Shown here: piece by piece, positions 10,547 to 21,063 of the stretch | How positions within the stretch are numbered: the stretch's first letter is position 1 | Layout of the letters: each line of letters opens with the position of its first letter | DNA from: Perca fluviatilis | Lineage: Eukaryota > Chordata > Actinopteri > Perciformes > Percidae | Assembly: GCF_010015445.1 (NCBI RefSeq) | Contig: NC_053119.1 | Span: forward strand, 3,524,288-3,588,287 | DNA: 64,000 nucleotides | Direction of reading: 5' to 3' | The notes under the pieces: model-generated | Seen by the model: the letters and a program-made list of their open reading frames with translations, nothing else | The model's database searches: none | What the model was told of the DNA's origin: nothing | Made by a program: the position numbers and the translations under genes

Positions 10547-11950
10547 AGCCTGTTCGCTTGTCATAAATCAGTCCAGCTGTTTGCTTCCCTGTTGTTTAAT
10601 CTCTGACTGTGAGCAGCATGTTAAACACACCGCAGTAACTAAAATTCTCGAATAAAATAAAAACAGTTTCTCTTTATGTGACGGCTCTTTTATGAAGGGA
10701 ACAGGAAACAAAAAAAGACACCTAAATCACCTAAATCTATCAATGCAAAGGACAACAAAAACTAAAGCCGACCTTCTGGAAATGGTATGAAAAAAAAACA
10801 TGAAAAGTCACACGATGTAAATGTCAAAGTGACATTTTTTTAGGGGAACTTAATTTAAAAAAATGTGATACAAAATTTCTCTAACATGCATGAGATGCAA
10901 ATTGAAAATGCTCATAAAAACGTGTGGATGTAAATGTAAACGTAAGATGCAAAGTTCTGTCTGTAGACTGAGAACATGTTGAAGAGGTAACAAAAAGACA
11001 TTATTTCAGAAGCTAAAGATTTTTAATTTTTTTATTTAACCTTTATTTATCCAGGTAAGTCGATTGAGAACAACTTCTAAGACATTTGAATATATTTCCG
11101 TGTGTGCGTATGTTTCTTGGCTCGTAGCTTTAATAACAGGACGGAGGTCTGTGGAATGTGTCCTCGGTCCAGCTGAGTTGTTAGTATTTGTCGTTACATC
11201 AACATTTAGCCTGGTGTCACCACATGGCAAAGGTCCCAAGGCTGAATTTAGGGCTTCAAATTCACTTAGTTTTAATAAGAAAAAGGGCCAAAAATGTCAA
11301 AGAAAAGTGACAAAATCTTTAAAAAAAAAAGATAACAAAGTAGAATACAGAAACTCTTAACGAAAATGTTGAAAAAAGCACCTTAAATGTGGGAAATATT
11401 GACAAAAACTATGAAAGAGAAAGTGCCAAAAGCTTAGATGAAAAACCCACGTGAAAACTGCCGTGAAAAAGGACAAAACTGTCATTCAAAAAAACAACCT
11501 TTAAATGTCAAAAAAAGATTTGTGGATTATTTCCTGGATGAATGGTATTAGTTGTTTGGTCTCTAAAATGTCAGAAAATGGTGAAGAATGTGGATCAGTG
11601 TTTTCCAAAAAGCCCAAGATGACGTCCTCAAAATGTCTTGTTTTGTCCCCAACTCAAAGATATTCAGTTTCCTATCCCAGAGGAGAGAAGAAACTAGAAC
11701 AATATTCACATTTAACAAGCTGGAATCATAGAATGTTTCACTGTTTTTTCATAAAAAACGACACAAACTGATTAATCATCCAAATAGTTGGAGATTAATT
11801 GAATAGTTGGCAACGTATGGATTAATCTTTGCAGCTGTAGTTGAAACTAAAAGGATTCATCGGCAGAATGTTCTGATCCATGTCAGCGTAAAAGAATGAA
11901 AATGGACACTAAACAGTAAAAGTACATTTACTCAAGTACTGTACTTGAGT
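10545..11950. other. Intron 1 sequence without assigned features
   Basis: It is AT-rich. The part from 11270 to 11510 is A-rich with AAAGTGACAAAATC-like units as at 4300-5215. The segment ending at 11950 (TACTCAAGTACTGTACTTGAGT) is an imperfect palindrome into which the next element inserted. Confidence 0.4.
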
Positions 11951-13070
11951 AGGGTTGGGTACCGAAACCCGGTTCCACTATGGAACCGGTTCCTACACAA
12001 CCGGGAATCAGTCCGGATTAGAACGCAAATTTTGGTTCCTCATTTTGGTTTAGTTTAATTTATTGGTTTATAATGTCGAGGAGACTCCCCTTTAGTGAAC
12101 TATACAGTAAAAGGAGCAGCTTTAGCCTCAACGGCTAATTTCCAGCTGTAGTCCCCGGCCATCTGACAATAGGCATCCTAAAATACAATGATTAACATAT
12201 TAAAATCAATTACATTACATCTATAATAACAGCAGGCCTAAGCAAAAAGGGTTAAAACGTACAAAAAAGTGGCACACAAACAGACAAGCACAGATAATGG
12301 CAATGGCATTAAATCAGTCCATGCAGTTAATACAATATGAAGGAGACAAAATTAAAAAGAAGAGTCTCAAGAGGACACACTGAAAGCACATACAAGACAC
12401 AACGGAGACAGGCAGCAGAGATGGAGTGACAGCAACAATGACTACGTCACATCAAACACATGTGTACAGTAATAAGTATCAGACTGCCATGTTTTAAGGT
12501 ATTTTGTGAAGGTGGAATATGTATGTATATCTTTGATTGTAGTGGGCAATGAATTCCACTTGGTTCCACTTAATGTATCGACGGAAGTATTTTCCCTCTG
12601 TCGCTCCGAAACGTACGTAAAAATATCACCCTCTCTCTGTCGTCTACCGTTAGCTAGCTACCGTAAATGTAGGCTACTTTTAAAATGCCATATTTCCCCC
12701 TCTGGGCTCACCAAAACGGACATAAAAGCATGTTAACCGTTCACTGCACGGGATCGCTAGTAAACATGTCACACTTGCTCTGCTAGTCTATCGTTAGCTA
12801 GCTAGCTAGCTTTTAGTGCATTTAAAATGCATAATGTCCTTGTGTTTTAGGTGACTTAGGTTTACTTATTATATATTTAAGTACTTTAAAACATTAATAT
12901 ATTGTTAAATTTAAATAATTTTCAAAAGAAATAAAAAAAAAACTCTATAAAAGAGCCTTTCTTTGATGTCATTATTCAGTTTTTCAAGAATCGGGTTAGG
13001 ATTCGGAATCGTTTTAAAAGTACCGGTTCGGCATCTGAATCGTAAAATTCCAAACGGTACCCAACCGTAT
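11951..13070. mobile_element. hAT-type element about 1.1 kb, GGTTGGGTACCG ends
   Basis: It begins AGGGTTGGGTACCGAAACCC and ends ACGGTACCCAACCGTAT. ACTTGAGT occurs at both sides (11943-11950 and 13071-13078), an 8-bp target duplication. The interior includes a LINE-like segment (12170-12580), whose minus strand resembles the tail of the 14511-14950 LINE. It has no intact transposase. Confidence 0.75.
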
Positions 13071-13294
13071 ACTTGAGTACAAATGTTGAGGTGCTGATCG
13101 CTCTTATCGGGCCTTTTGGAACATTGGTTTCCAGCGTCCTGACCTCACACCGCTGTGGCTAAGTTTTCTCCAAGTGTCTGTGTCTAGTTTCATATTGGCG
13201 TTTTAATAATTCCACTTTTGACAATCGCTAAAGACTCGTAGAACTCACAGCAGGAAGATTAATCACGTACTTTTCTGTCCACTTATCTCGGAAC

Positions 13295-14299
13295 TAGAGA
13301 TGCACCGAATCCAGATTTTTGGGGTTCGGCCGAATACCGAATCCACTGGTTAAGATTGTGCTGACTCCTCCTCCCATCCTCAGTCCATGAACCCAGTAAA
13401 CACATGAATGAAGTAAACAGGGACTGTCCTTCCTTTGCCGTACCTGAAGTTGCTGCATTCTGGCTACTCATATTCTTTCAGATAAAATAGTTAAACGTAA
13501 CAACTTGATGTTCAATTCACACGCTCTTTTCACATTGTAGGAAACCACATCGCTATCGCCAGATGAGTGACAATTTTGTTTGGCAAATGTTCGCTAACCA
13601 GCGTATGATGAAGGCACGTTGGGTGGCTGAAATTAAAAAGCTAACGTTAGCTAACGAGTAACAGCTGGCTGTTCGGTCGCTCCGCTCCCACTGTAGGGAG
13701 ACTGGGAGAGAATGGCTGACAGCCCGGGAGAGGCACTGTCTGGTTAACACCAGTTTTTAGCAGTGACTGTCCTTCCTTTGCCGTACCTGAAGTTGCTGCA
13801 TTCTGGCTGCTGTCTGGAGATTCCTTCGTGCACAACTCGTATTCTTTCGGATGTTTCATACCAAATGTTGTCACAGCGGCCATGTTGTGTATAGTTTAGG
13901 GTCCTCGCCACCACCAGACCAATCAGCAGTGAACAGATTAGCTGGACTTGAATGGCCTTCTTTTGACTGAAAGTTCTGCCAAACAACAACTTTTTCTGCT
14001 CACCAGATCCATGTCACTTCCTCTCAGCTACTGCTCACCAGATCCATGTCCACTTTCTCACAGCCTACTGCCAGATCCATGTCCACTTTCTCACAGCCTA
14101 CTGCATTGAACGCTCCACCTACGGAAACACCTTCCCGTAATCAACGCCGCCATTATCACGGCGACCAGCGTAGCGTCCTTCGTGTGAGCGTAGGGTTCAG
14201 TTTGCTGAAAAAAAAAAATCTACGGTTCGGCAGAAACCCAACCCTGTCAAAAAGCCCAATATTCAGCCGAATCTGAATCCTGGATTCAGTGCATCCCTG
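13295..14299 (-). mobile_element. hAT-type element, enlarged copy of the 7663-8214 family
   Basis: Ends AGAGATGCACCGAATCC and GGATTCAGTGCATCCCT are the inverted termini of the family. This copy is about 1 kb rather than 550 bp. A 45-bp segment (13422-13466) is repeated at 13765-13809, with about 300 bp of other sequence between. A short tandem repeat of CCAGATCCATGTCCACTTTC lies at 14006-14105. Flanks CTCGGAAC and CTCTGAAG may be a diverged target duplication. Confidence 0.75.
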
Positions 14300-14510
14300 C
14301 TCTGAAGACAACTTTTCTATATTTTGATAACGCCATGTTCTTTTATCGTATTGTGTACCTGTGGTCAGCTCGCGTCTCTCCTCTCAACATAGCAACGGCA
14401 ACACACAGACGCAGGCGGCCGCAGGACCCATACAGCTCTTACAGAGCTGGCCTCGTTCTGCCTGTTAGAAAATTCCTTTATTGACAAGATAAATACCCAT
14501 ATATTTGAAT

Positions 14511-14950
14511 TGTATTAGTTTATTTGTCAGGGACCATGCACAGTGCAGGCCCTGTACCAGAGTTAGCTATACAGCTAATTTACATCTGTGGTCCCTGGGC
14601 AAGAGAGACAATATAGACAATACTATCAAAACAGATAAAAACTTAACAACGAGCATTGACAAATGACAAGTATTACATCACATATAAACCAGGATATAAA
14701 ATATACATTCCATGTTATAAAAAGACCAATGATCACATAGTTGATTCGCCTTCAGATAAGGCTTTAAGGACATTTTAAAACTGCTGAGACTTACACAATC
14801 TCTAATGTGAAGTGGAATTAAGTTCCACTTTTCTACTACAGTAACTATAGAAAAGCTTTTTCGCACACACCTCTTTTGTCGGGCAGGTGCGTAGGATATG
14901 ATCAAAAGTAGCAGATAACATTTTTTAGAGAAAATCCCACACACTGATTA
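14511..14950 (-). pseudogene. LINE 3' end with C-terminal coding fragment
   Basis: On the minus strand an open frame contains FSIVTVVEKWNLIPLHIRD followed by SLSSFKMSLKPYL, the pattern of C-terminal tails of fish LINE reverse transcriptases. It is followed by a 3' UTR with TGGTCCCTGACAAATAAAC. The fragment lacks the catalytic reverse transcriptase motifs. Clade not assigned (Rex1-like possible). Confidence 0.6.
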
Positions 14951-16180
14951 CGCAAGCAATAACTTATTTAGGAGAAAAATAACGACATCATTCATTCACA
15001 AAGTGGCGCTCCCATCACGGACTGTGAACAAGAAAAGGCAGAAAAAATGCCACTCAATACATTTAAAAAACAATGGATGATCAGCGCACTGTCATTAGCC
15101 AAATATTTTTCCACACCTGATCAAAGAGGACACAGTCCATTTAAAAGTGGACCATGCAGTGGAAGTTTCCTTTGCAGCAGGGGTAAAGGTTTTCAAAGTT
15201 TAGTAACGTGAAACAAATAAGACAGTCTGAGACTAAAACCAAGTTGGGTTTTTGTATTTTATTAAAGATATATTTGCAAATAGGAGCAACATGAGGCCGC
15301 AGCAAAAGGCCTCAGCCCAGTGTGGAGTCAGTTTCTCTAATGAGTGAACAGAAACACCAGGCTTATATGCATCTTCAGAGTGACAGCACACACGCACTTG
15401 GCTTATTATGACGCTACAATTCTTACAGGCAATCTGATACACAAGAGACATCTCGGAGCCATTTCACCTCCTCCTCCCGGTACGACTTTCACCCCCCAGT
15501 TACATCTTAACTGGCATGGGAAAACTAGAGATAGTTTTAGGGTGGCCTTGTAGCCCCCTATCTGTTCAGACAAACAGAGCTCACATTATGTTCCAGACTG
15601 GACGTCTCAGCAGATAAGCGGAAACTGAGATGAACTGTCTTTCAATAATGTGAGAGAATTAAAGTAGAAATAAAACATAAAAATATAAGGAATTATGCTT
15701 AAATGTAATTTTTCCCATTACAACCATTACATTGGTTAAATTACATTGTGTAAGATAATATTGAGATTAAATTCATCATCATTCATTCTACTACAGTAAA
15801 TTGAAAAAGCTGATTGACCAAAGTTATTATATCATTTCCACGTCTTTCCCAGTTGTGTCAAAAGGCTTCGCGGTCCGGTTGGAAGCCTTCTAGCGGTCCG
15901 GTTTTGGACCGAAGTCCGCCAGTTGATGGGGATGATACCCCTTTTTGATCCCTAAGCTGTTCTCAGCACACATCGCTGGTCGTCTGTGTGACATCATCAT
16001 CTCGCTGTCAGCTGATCACACGGTTCGCCCTCTAAAGCAGAAGGCGTTATGAAATGGCGTTGCTCCGGTATTTCGCTCACATATTCTGTCAGATAAACGA
16101 GCGACTGTTTAGCCGTTACCATTACCGTTTGGTGTGTTTGACAGAAGTGCAGCGTGAACGCAAATCCAACCAAATGAAAA
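14951..16180. other. Intron 1 sequence without assigned features
   Basis: No exon, tandem repeat or clear element boundary is seen. TCCGGTTGGAAGCC and TCCGGTTTTGGACC near 15880 form a short local repeat. Confidence 0.4.
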
Positions 16181-16261
16181 AATGCGACAATGTTGTGATT
16201 TCACCCCCGAGTCCACCGGACTAGGTGTTAGGGTGACCTCGTACACACATACACAGAGCAG

Positions 16262-16870
16262 CTGTTGTAATGTGTCTGTGTGTGTGTCTCTTTGTGTGTC
16301 TGTGTGTGTCTGTGTGTGTGTCTCTTTGTGTGTGTGTGTGTGGGTGTGGGTGTGTGTCTCTTTGTGTGTGTGTGTGGGTGTGTCTGTGTGTGTGTGGGGT
16401 GTTGGTGTGTGTGTGTCTGTGTGTGTGTGTCTGTGTGTGTCTCTTGTGTTGTGTGTGTGTGTTTGTTCTTCGTGTGTGTTTTTGTTTGTCTCTTGTTGTG
16501 TTGTGTGTTGTGTGTTGTGTGTGTCTCTGTGTGTGTTGTGTGTTTTGTGTCTCTTTGTGTGTGTGTGTGTGCGTGTGTCTTTGTGTGTGTCTGTGTGTGT
16601 GTTGTTTTTTGTCTCTTTTTGTGTGTGGGTGTGTGTGTGTGTGTCTCTCTTTTTGTTGTCTGTGTGTGTCTCTTTGTGTGTGTGTATGGTATGTCTGTGT
16701 GTATGTGTCTGTGTGTGTGTGGGTGTGTGTGCCTGTGTGTGTGTGCTTGTGTGGTCTCTTTGTGTGTTTGTGTGTGGTTGTGTGTGTGTATTTTGTGTCT
16801 CTTTGTGTGTTCTTATTTTGTTTGTCTCTGTGTGTGTGTTGTGTCTCTGTGTTTGTGTGTGTGCTTGTGT
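16262..16870. repeat. Degenerate GT-rich tract ending intron 1
   Basis: Some 600 bp of TGTGTG runs are interrupted by TCT, GGT and CTT. It reaches to 7 nt before the exon 2 AG, replacing the normal polypyrimidine tract. Long Cys/Val-rich frames in all phases are an artefact. Confidence 0.97.
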
Positions 16871-16877
16871 CCTGCAG

Positions 16878-17010
16878 CCACGGCGTCCACCAGCGGCGTC
16901 TCTACAAGGATCTGATGAGGAACTACAACCCGTTAGAGCGGCCGGTCAGCAACGACTCTCACAGCCTCACGGTCCACTTCAGCTTCAGCCTGCTGCAGAT
17001 CATGGACGTG
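16878..17010 (+). CDS. chrna7: chrna7-like exon 2: N-terminal helix and first beta strands of ligand-binding domain
   Basis: Reading in the frame that ends at 17010, the exon encodes [12 protein letters not shown], then [13 protein letters not shown] and [11 protein letters not shown]. These are characteristic of the mature alpha-7 N-terminus. The donor is GACGTG/GTGAGA at 17011, at a codon boundary, and feeds exon 3 in frame. The only plausible acceptor is TCCTGCAG ending at 16877, giving 133 nt, 7 nt shorter than the human exon. Exon 1 supplies one base and this acceptor one extra base before the first full codon, so the codon is incomplete and the frame breaks. The acceptor has almost no pyrimidine tract, since a GT-rich tract runs to within 7 nt of the AG. 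(AC)n begins 7 nt after the donor. Confidence 0.9.
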
Positions 17011-17017
17011 GTGAGAG

Positions 17018-17028
17018 ACACACATACA

Positions 17029-17075
<47 letters not shown>
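17018..17075. repeat. (AC)n at the start of intron 2
   Basis: It begins 7 nt after the exon 2 donor. With the GT tract upstream of exon 2 it gives exon 2 complementary flanks. Confidence 0.97.
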
Positions 17076-17077
<2 letters not shown>

Positions 17078-17160
17078 TCCCGGTTTTCCTAATTTCCCAT
17101 TTACTTCTTTTATATTGAGCTATTGTTTTTTTATACTCTGATACTGACCGGTGACACAGA

Positions 17161-18070
17161 GGGCCCTATTTTAACGATCTAAGCGCCTGGTGCAGGTGTG
17201 TTTAGGGCGTGTCCAAATCCACTTTTGATAGATTGACGTGGTAAAAAAGGGTCCGTGCGCTGGGCGCCTGGTTCTAAAGGGTTGTCCTTAGTGTCTTCAT
17301 TAATCAGAGGTGTGTTTTGGGCGTAACATGCAATCAACCAATCAGAGATCATCTCCCATTCCCTTTAAAAGCCAGGCGCGTTTGGACCTTGGAGCATTGC
17401 TGTTATGATGGAGGATTTGCACCCTAATATTTTTATTTGTAATCTTCTGCATGTGTGTGTGTGTGTGTGTGTGTGTGCTGTTGTGCGTCCCTGTGTGTGT
17501 AACAACCATAGTGTGCGCATGCTGTGCACGAGCCTAGGAGTATGTTACTAATGCTCTGTTAAAATAACAATGAAATGCTGCGTTATTGACTTTAGACCAG
17601 GTTTTTGTTGGTCAATGGAGCGATCACTTCCCACTGCCTCAAGATAGCAATACGCCCAGAATGCACCTGAACACACCTCCCTGTAAGACCAGCACGCCCA
17701 GAATGCACCTGAACACACCTCCCTGTAAGACCAGCACGCCCAGAATGCACCTGAACACACCTCCCTGTAAGACCAGCACGCCCAGAATGCACCTGAACAC
17801 ACCTCCCTGTAGAACCAGCACGCCCATAATGCACCTGAACACACCTCCCTGTAGGACCAGCACGCCCATAATGCACCTGAACACACCTCCCTGTAAGACC
17901 AGCACGCCCAGAATGCACCTGAACACACATCCCTGTAGAACCAGCACGCCCATAATGCACCTGAACACACCTCCCTGTAAGACCAGCACGCCCAGAATGC
18001 ACCTGAACACACCTCCCTGTAGGACCAGCACAACCAGAATTGCGCTGCGCTGGGTGCAAGATAGGAGGCC
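17161..18070. mobile_element. GGGCCCT-ended DNA element with 42-bp minisatellite, copy 1
   Basis: It starts GGGCCCTATTTTAACGATCT and ends near GCGCTGCGCTGGGTGCAAGA followed by TAGGAGGCCT. The inverted copy at 44704-45538 has the same ends. The interior contains a short (GT)n (17452-17477) and a 42-bp tandem repeat. No transposase is seen. Target duplication not identified. Confidence 0.7.
17653..18035. repeat. 42-bp minisatellite, nine copies
   Basis: The unit contains AGAATGCACCTGAACACACC then TCCCTGTAAGACCAGCACG. Forty-two is a multiple of three, so several frames stay open on both strands without coding for anything. The inverted element at 44.7-45.5 kb has only about four copies. Confidence 0.95.
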
Positions 18071-19133
18071 TGAATGTTTGCTCAAATTCTTTCACCCAAA
18101 AACTTTTTCTCCTCCATTCTTCACTTGAATCAGCCGCTACAGTCAGATCTATAATTCATCTCGCTGTTTTTCTTCTCCTGTAGTCCATTCAGTATTTACC
18201 CTCATCCATTCATACAGTCATCTGTTTCTTATTCATTCCAAACCCCTTTTATCTCCCAATCTTTTTATCCATCACATGGACATAGTCAGAATTCATTTGG
18301 GATTTATTTGGGAGAAGACTGACTAGACTTTCTCTTTCTGGGGCTTCCATCCATTTTCATCCTTCATCACAGCGTTAGAATCCTGTAATTCATGACTTAT
18401 TAATGTCCGATAACGGCACAGATTCAGATTAATCAGAGCGGGAGCAGCTTTTCTGAGATGGTTTTTATGTTCTGATCTCAGGGGAAACTTTGTGCTGTGG
18501 AGTCAATCGACAGCATCTCGTAAAAGAAGAAAAAGAAAACGCAAAGATAAAACGCAAACAGACAAATCGATCCGATTTTATAAAAAAATAAATACCAAAA
18601 CCAATCTTCTTCTACTTCAGTTGTGATTTTGCATCGGTCTTGGCTTTTATGAACGCTTTGGAAAATCCTTTACACTTTTCTATCCAAACTCAATTTGACG
18701 CTCAATTTAAATTTAAATCCCACGTATTCGAACATCAAAGCTGAGCAGCACAGCAGGTAACATCATGTTCAAACAGGGCTGTTTTTATCTGATCTCTGAT
18801 AATACGCTGAACGTAAACTGCAGATTAATTAGATTATTGTAGCCGAGAGCAGAGCAGCATCAAATGTGAAGACAACACTGGGCGTACAGCGTTTTTCGGG
18901 CCTCCCTCCAAAAGGATATTTTTGTTATTTGGTGAATAAGCAAGATCTCTTTCAACTGCCACATGATTATGCTAATTTATTTATTTATTTAGGTATTTTA
19001 ATGCATGTCATTTAGGCTTATTTGTAGGGCCTGGGAGAAACATGTGTAAAGCCCCTCTTTGTTGTTTTCTCTCTTACGTTTTAATTTTTTCACTTTTTCA
19101 CTTTGATGCACACGAAAAGCATCCCAGAAAAGC
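18071..19133. other. Intron 2 sequence, apparently single-copy
   Basis: No repeat structure or element terminus is evident. Composition is balanced. Nothing suggests an exon. Confidence 0.4.
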
Positions 19134-19445
19134 TGTAGTTAGCGTTGTAAATATTGTTCACAAATGTGTCTAAATCTGTCAGTGAGCACTTCTTCTCTGC
19201 CGAGATAATCCCTCCACCTCACATGTGTGGCATATCAAGATGCTGATTAGACAGCAGGATTATTGCACAGGTGTCACTTAGGCTGGACACAAGAAAAGGC
19301 CACTCTGAAATGTGCAGTTTTACTGTATTGGGAGAGAAATAGGCCTCTTGTGTACGTAGAAAAAGTCTTAGATAGTTGAGTTCAGCTCATGAAAAATGAG
19401 AGAAAAATCAAAAGTGTTGCATGTATAATTTTGTTCAGTGTACTT
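19134..19445 (-). mobile_element. Tc1/mariner-type element terminal fragment
   Basis: Its sequence is shared with 34553-34822 (for example GCATATCAAGATGCTGATTA, GGACACAAGAAAAGGCCACT). It ends ATAATTTTGTTCAGTGTAC, which I recognise as the terminus of a common fish Tc1-like transposon. No transposase coding region is present. Confidence 0.65.
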
Positions 19446-20193
19446 GTCCCTATGCAAATAATCATAACTGAATAACAGAAGCTGTCAGGAGGCTGCGAGC
19501 TGTGTGTGGTCGGCAGCAGCCATCGGCTCGTATCATTTCACTTTCACAGCTGCTGCTGCTTTGCCTCGTTGCTCCTGAGTTTTATATCCAGACCGGTTGG
19601 CTTTCTTTTGGCCGGCCGGTCCGCGTCTCCCAGGCGAGGTGCAGTTTGGAAAGCGCTGAACTCTGGTGTCCTTTCTTTCTGCAGCCGAGGACAATACGCT
19701 TCACAAACACAACCAGGCTGTGTGACTCTGATAAAAACCCCTCTGCTGGAACGTGATTTATTGCATCATTTCTGTTCTTTAGCCAGGGAAACTGCTTTGT
19801 ACCAGTGTGAGGGCTTCTTATATCAGTGCAGGTTTACAACAGGTAACTAATCAACATCATCATGGCCTGGATAGGAAGAAGCACAAACCTCATCAATCCT
19901 AAATACAGTCAGCACACGAAGGACGAGAAGGATCATGTTATTGACCTTTTGAGTGGTCAAAATTTCAGTTTTTATTCTTCACTGTTGCCACTGTTGTACA
20001 GTCACAATGAAATAAGAAGTAGTGTAGTCAACACGTCTGGTATTTCATCAGTTTAGGGTCCACTTGGCCTTTGGCATTGTCAATCTTTTGAGGGCACAAA
20101 GGCCAAACACCAGGGCAGATAAGACACTGATCTTTAGGTCCACGGAAACAATGAATTTAACTTAAGGGTAACGTTACGTTTGTTACATTAATG
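19446..20193. other. Intron 2 sequence without assigned features
   Basis: Short open frames near 19500-19850 have no domain or family resemblance and no flanking splice logic consistent with the gene. I see no repeat. Confidence 0.35.
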
Positions 20194-20201
20194 TTAAATA
20201 C

Positions 20202-21000
20202 TAGGGGTGGTACAGTTCACAAAACCCACGGTTCGGTTCGTATCACGGTTTTCGGTTCTGTACGGTTCTTGTTATTTTTTCTTTGAATCTTTAACACTCC
20301 AAAATATACTTCAGCATATGATATATAGCTAAAATTAGCATAGTGAATGCATGTTGCACAATACATGCACACAGTGGCAGTTCTGTATATTGTTTTATTT
20401 CATCATAGGTAACGTGAAATCCAAAATGTTCCCACACACCAGACTATAAACGACGCTGGCGCATCCTCCAGCTCTGGGCAGCCTCTCTCCTACGGGACAT
20501 TTCTGCAGATGACGTGACGTGACCTGCAGCGGCGCCCCACGCCACTTGAGGAGCGGTCGGCTCGGTGTCTCTCAAAATCTGACGAAAATCTTTTAAACTA
20601 ACCTTTTGTTGATCTGAAATGAAGACAGATTCAGCAACTGCACGGCCTATTTCTCGCTTAAAATGTTTTCAGAAACACGTTTCGGTGAACTATTTTAGTA
20701 CAATATGAGATCGTATTCTGAACGAGCCGCCATTAAAGTCTGTTTTGAAATTCGGGAGCAGCAAGACCCGTGTGACGCGTGATCGTGCAATCAGCTGCCG
20801 TGGGTTGCATTCGTCAAACTCATCCTGCTCGTCATTTCCAGTAAGTGTTTTAACATAGGTGTCGAAAGTGGGCGCCACGGCAGGAAGTGGTTAGTGCACA
20901 TTAACAGTGGACTGACGAACCGTGCGGCACACACACGCTCCGAACCGAGACTAGCGAACCGAGCGGTTCGGATGTTTTTTCATGAACCGTACCACCCCCA
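20202..21000. mobile_element. hAT-type element, 799 bp, 8-bp target duplication
   Basis: TTAAATAC flanks it on both sides (20194-20201 and 21001-21008). The ends are TAGGGGTGGTAC and GTACCACCCCCA in inverted orientation. The interior shows recurrent CGGTTCGGTTCG-like motifs near both ends. No transposase. Confidence 0.88.
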
Positions 21001-21063
21001 TTAAATACGTGGCAAGGGCTGCACAATATGTGTAAAATAAGCGATCTGCGATAACGCACTATT

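Noticed and set aside
16182..17141. Open frames of 200-320 codons rich in Cys and Val
   Set aside because: They are translations of the GT-rich tract; three phases are open at once. Only the exon 2 part (16878-17010) is coding.
17548..18128. Repeat proteins on both strands (145-180 codons)
   Set aside because: A 42-bp tandem unit keeps several frames open; no start context, splice support or conservation is seen.
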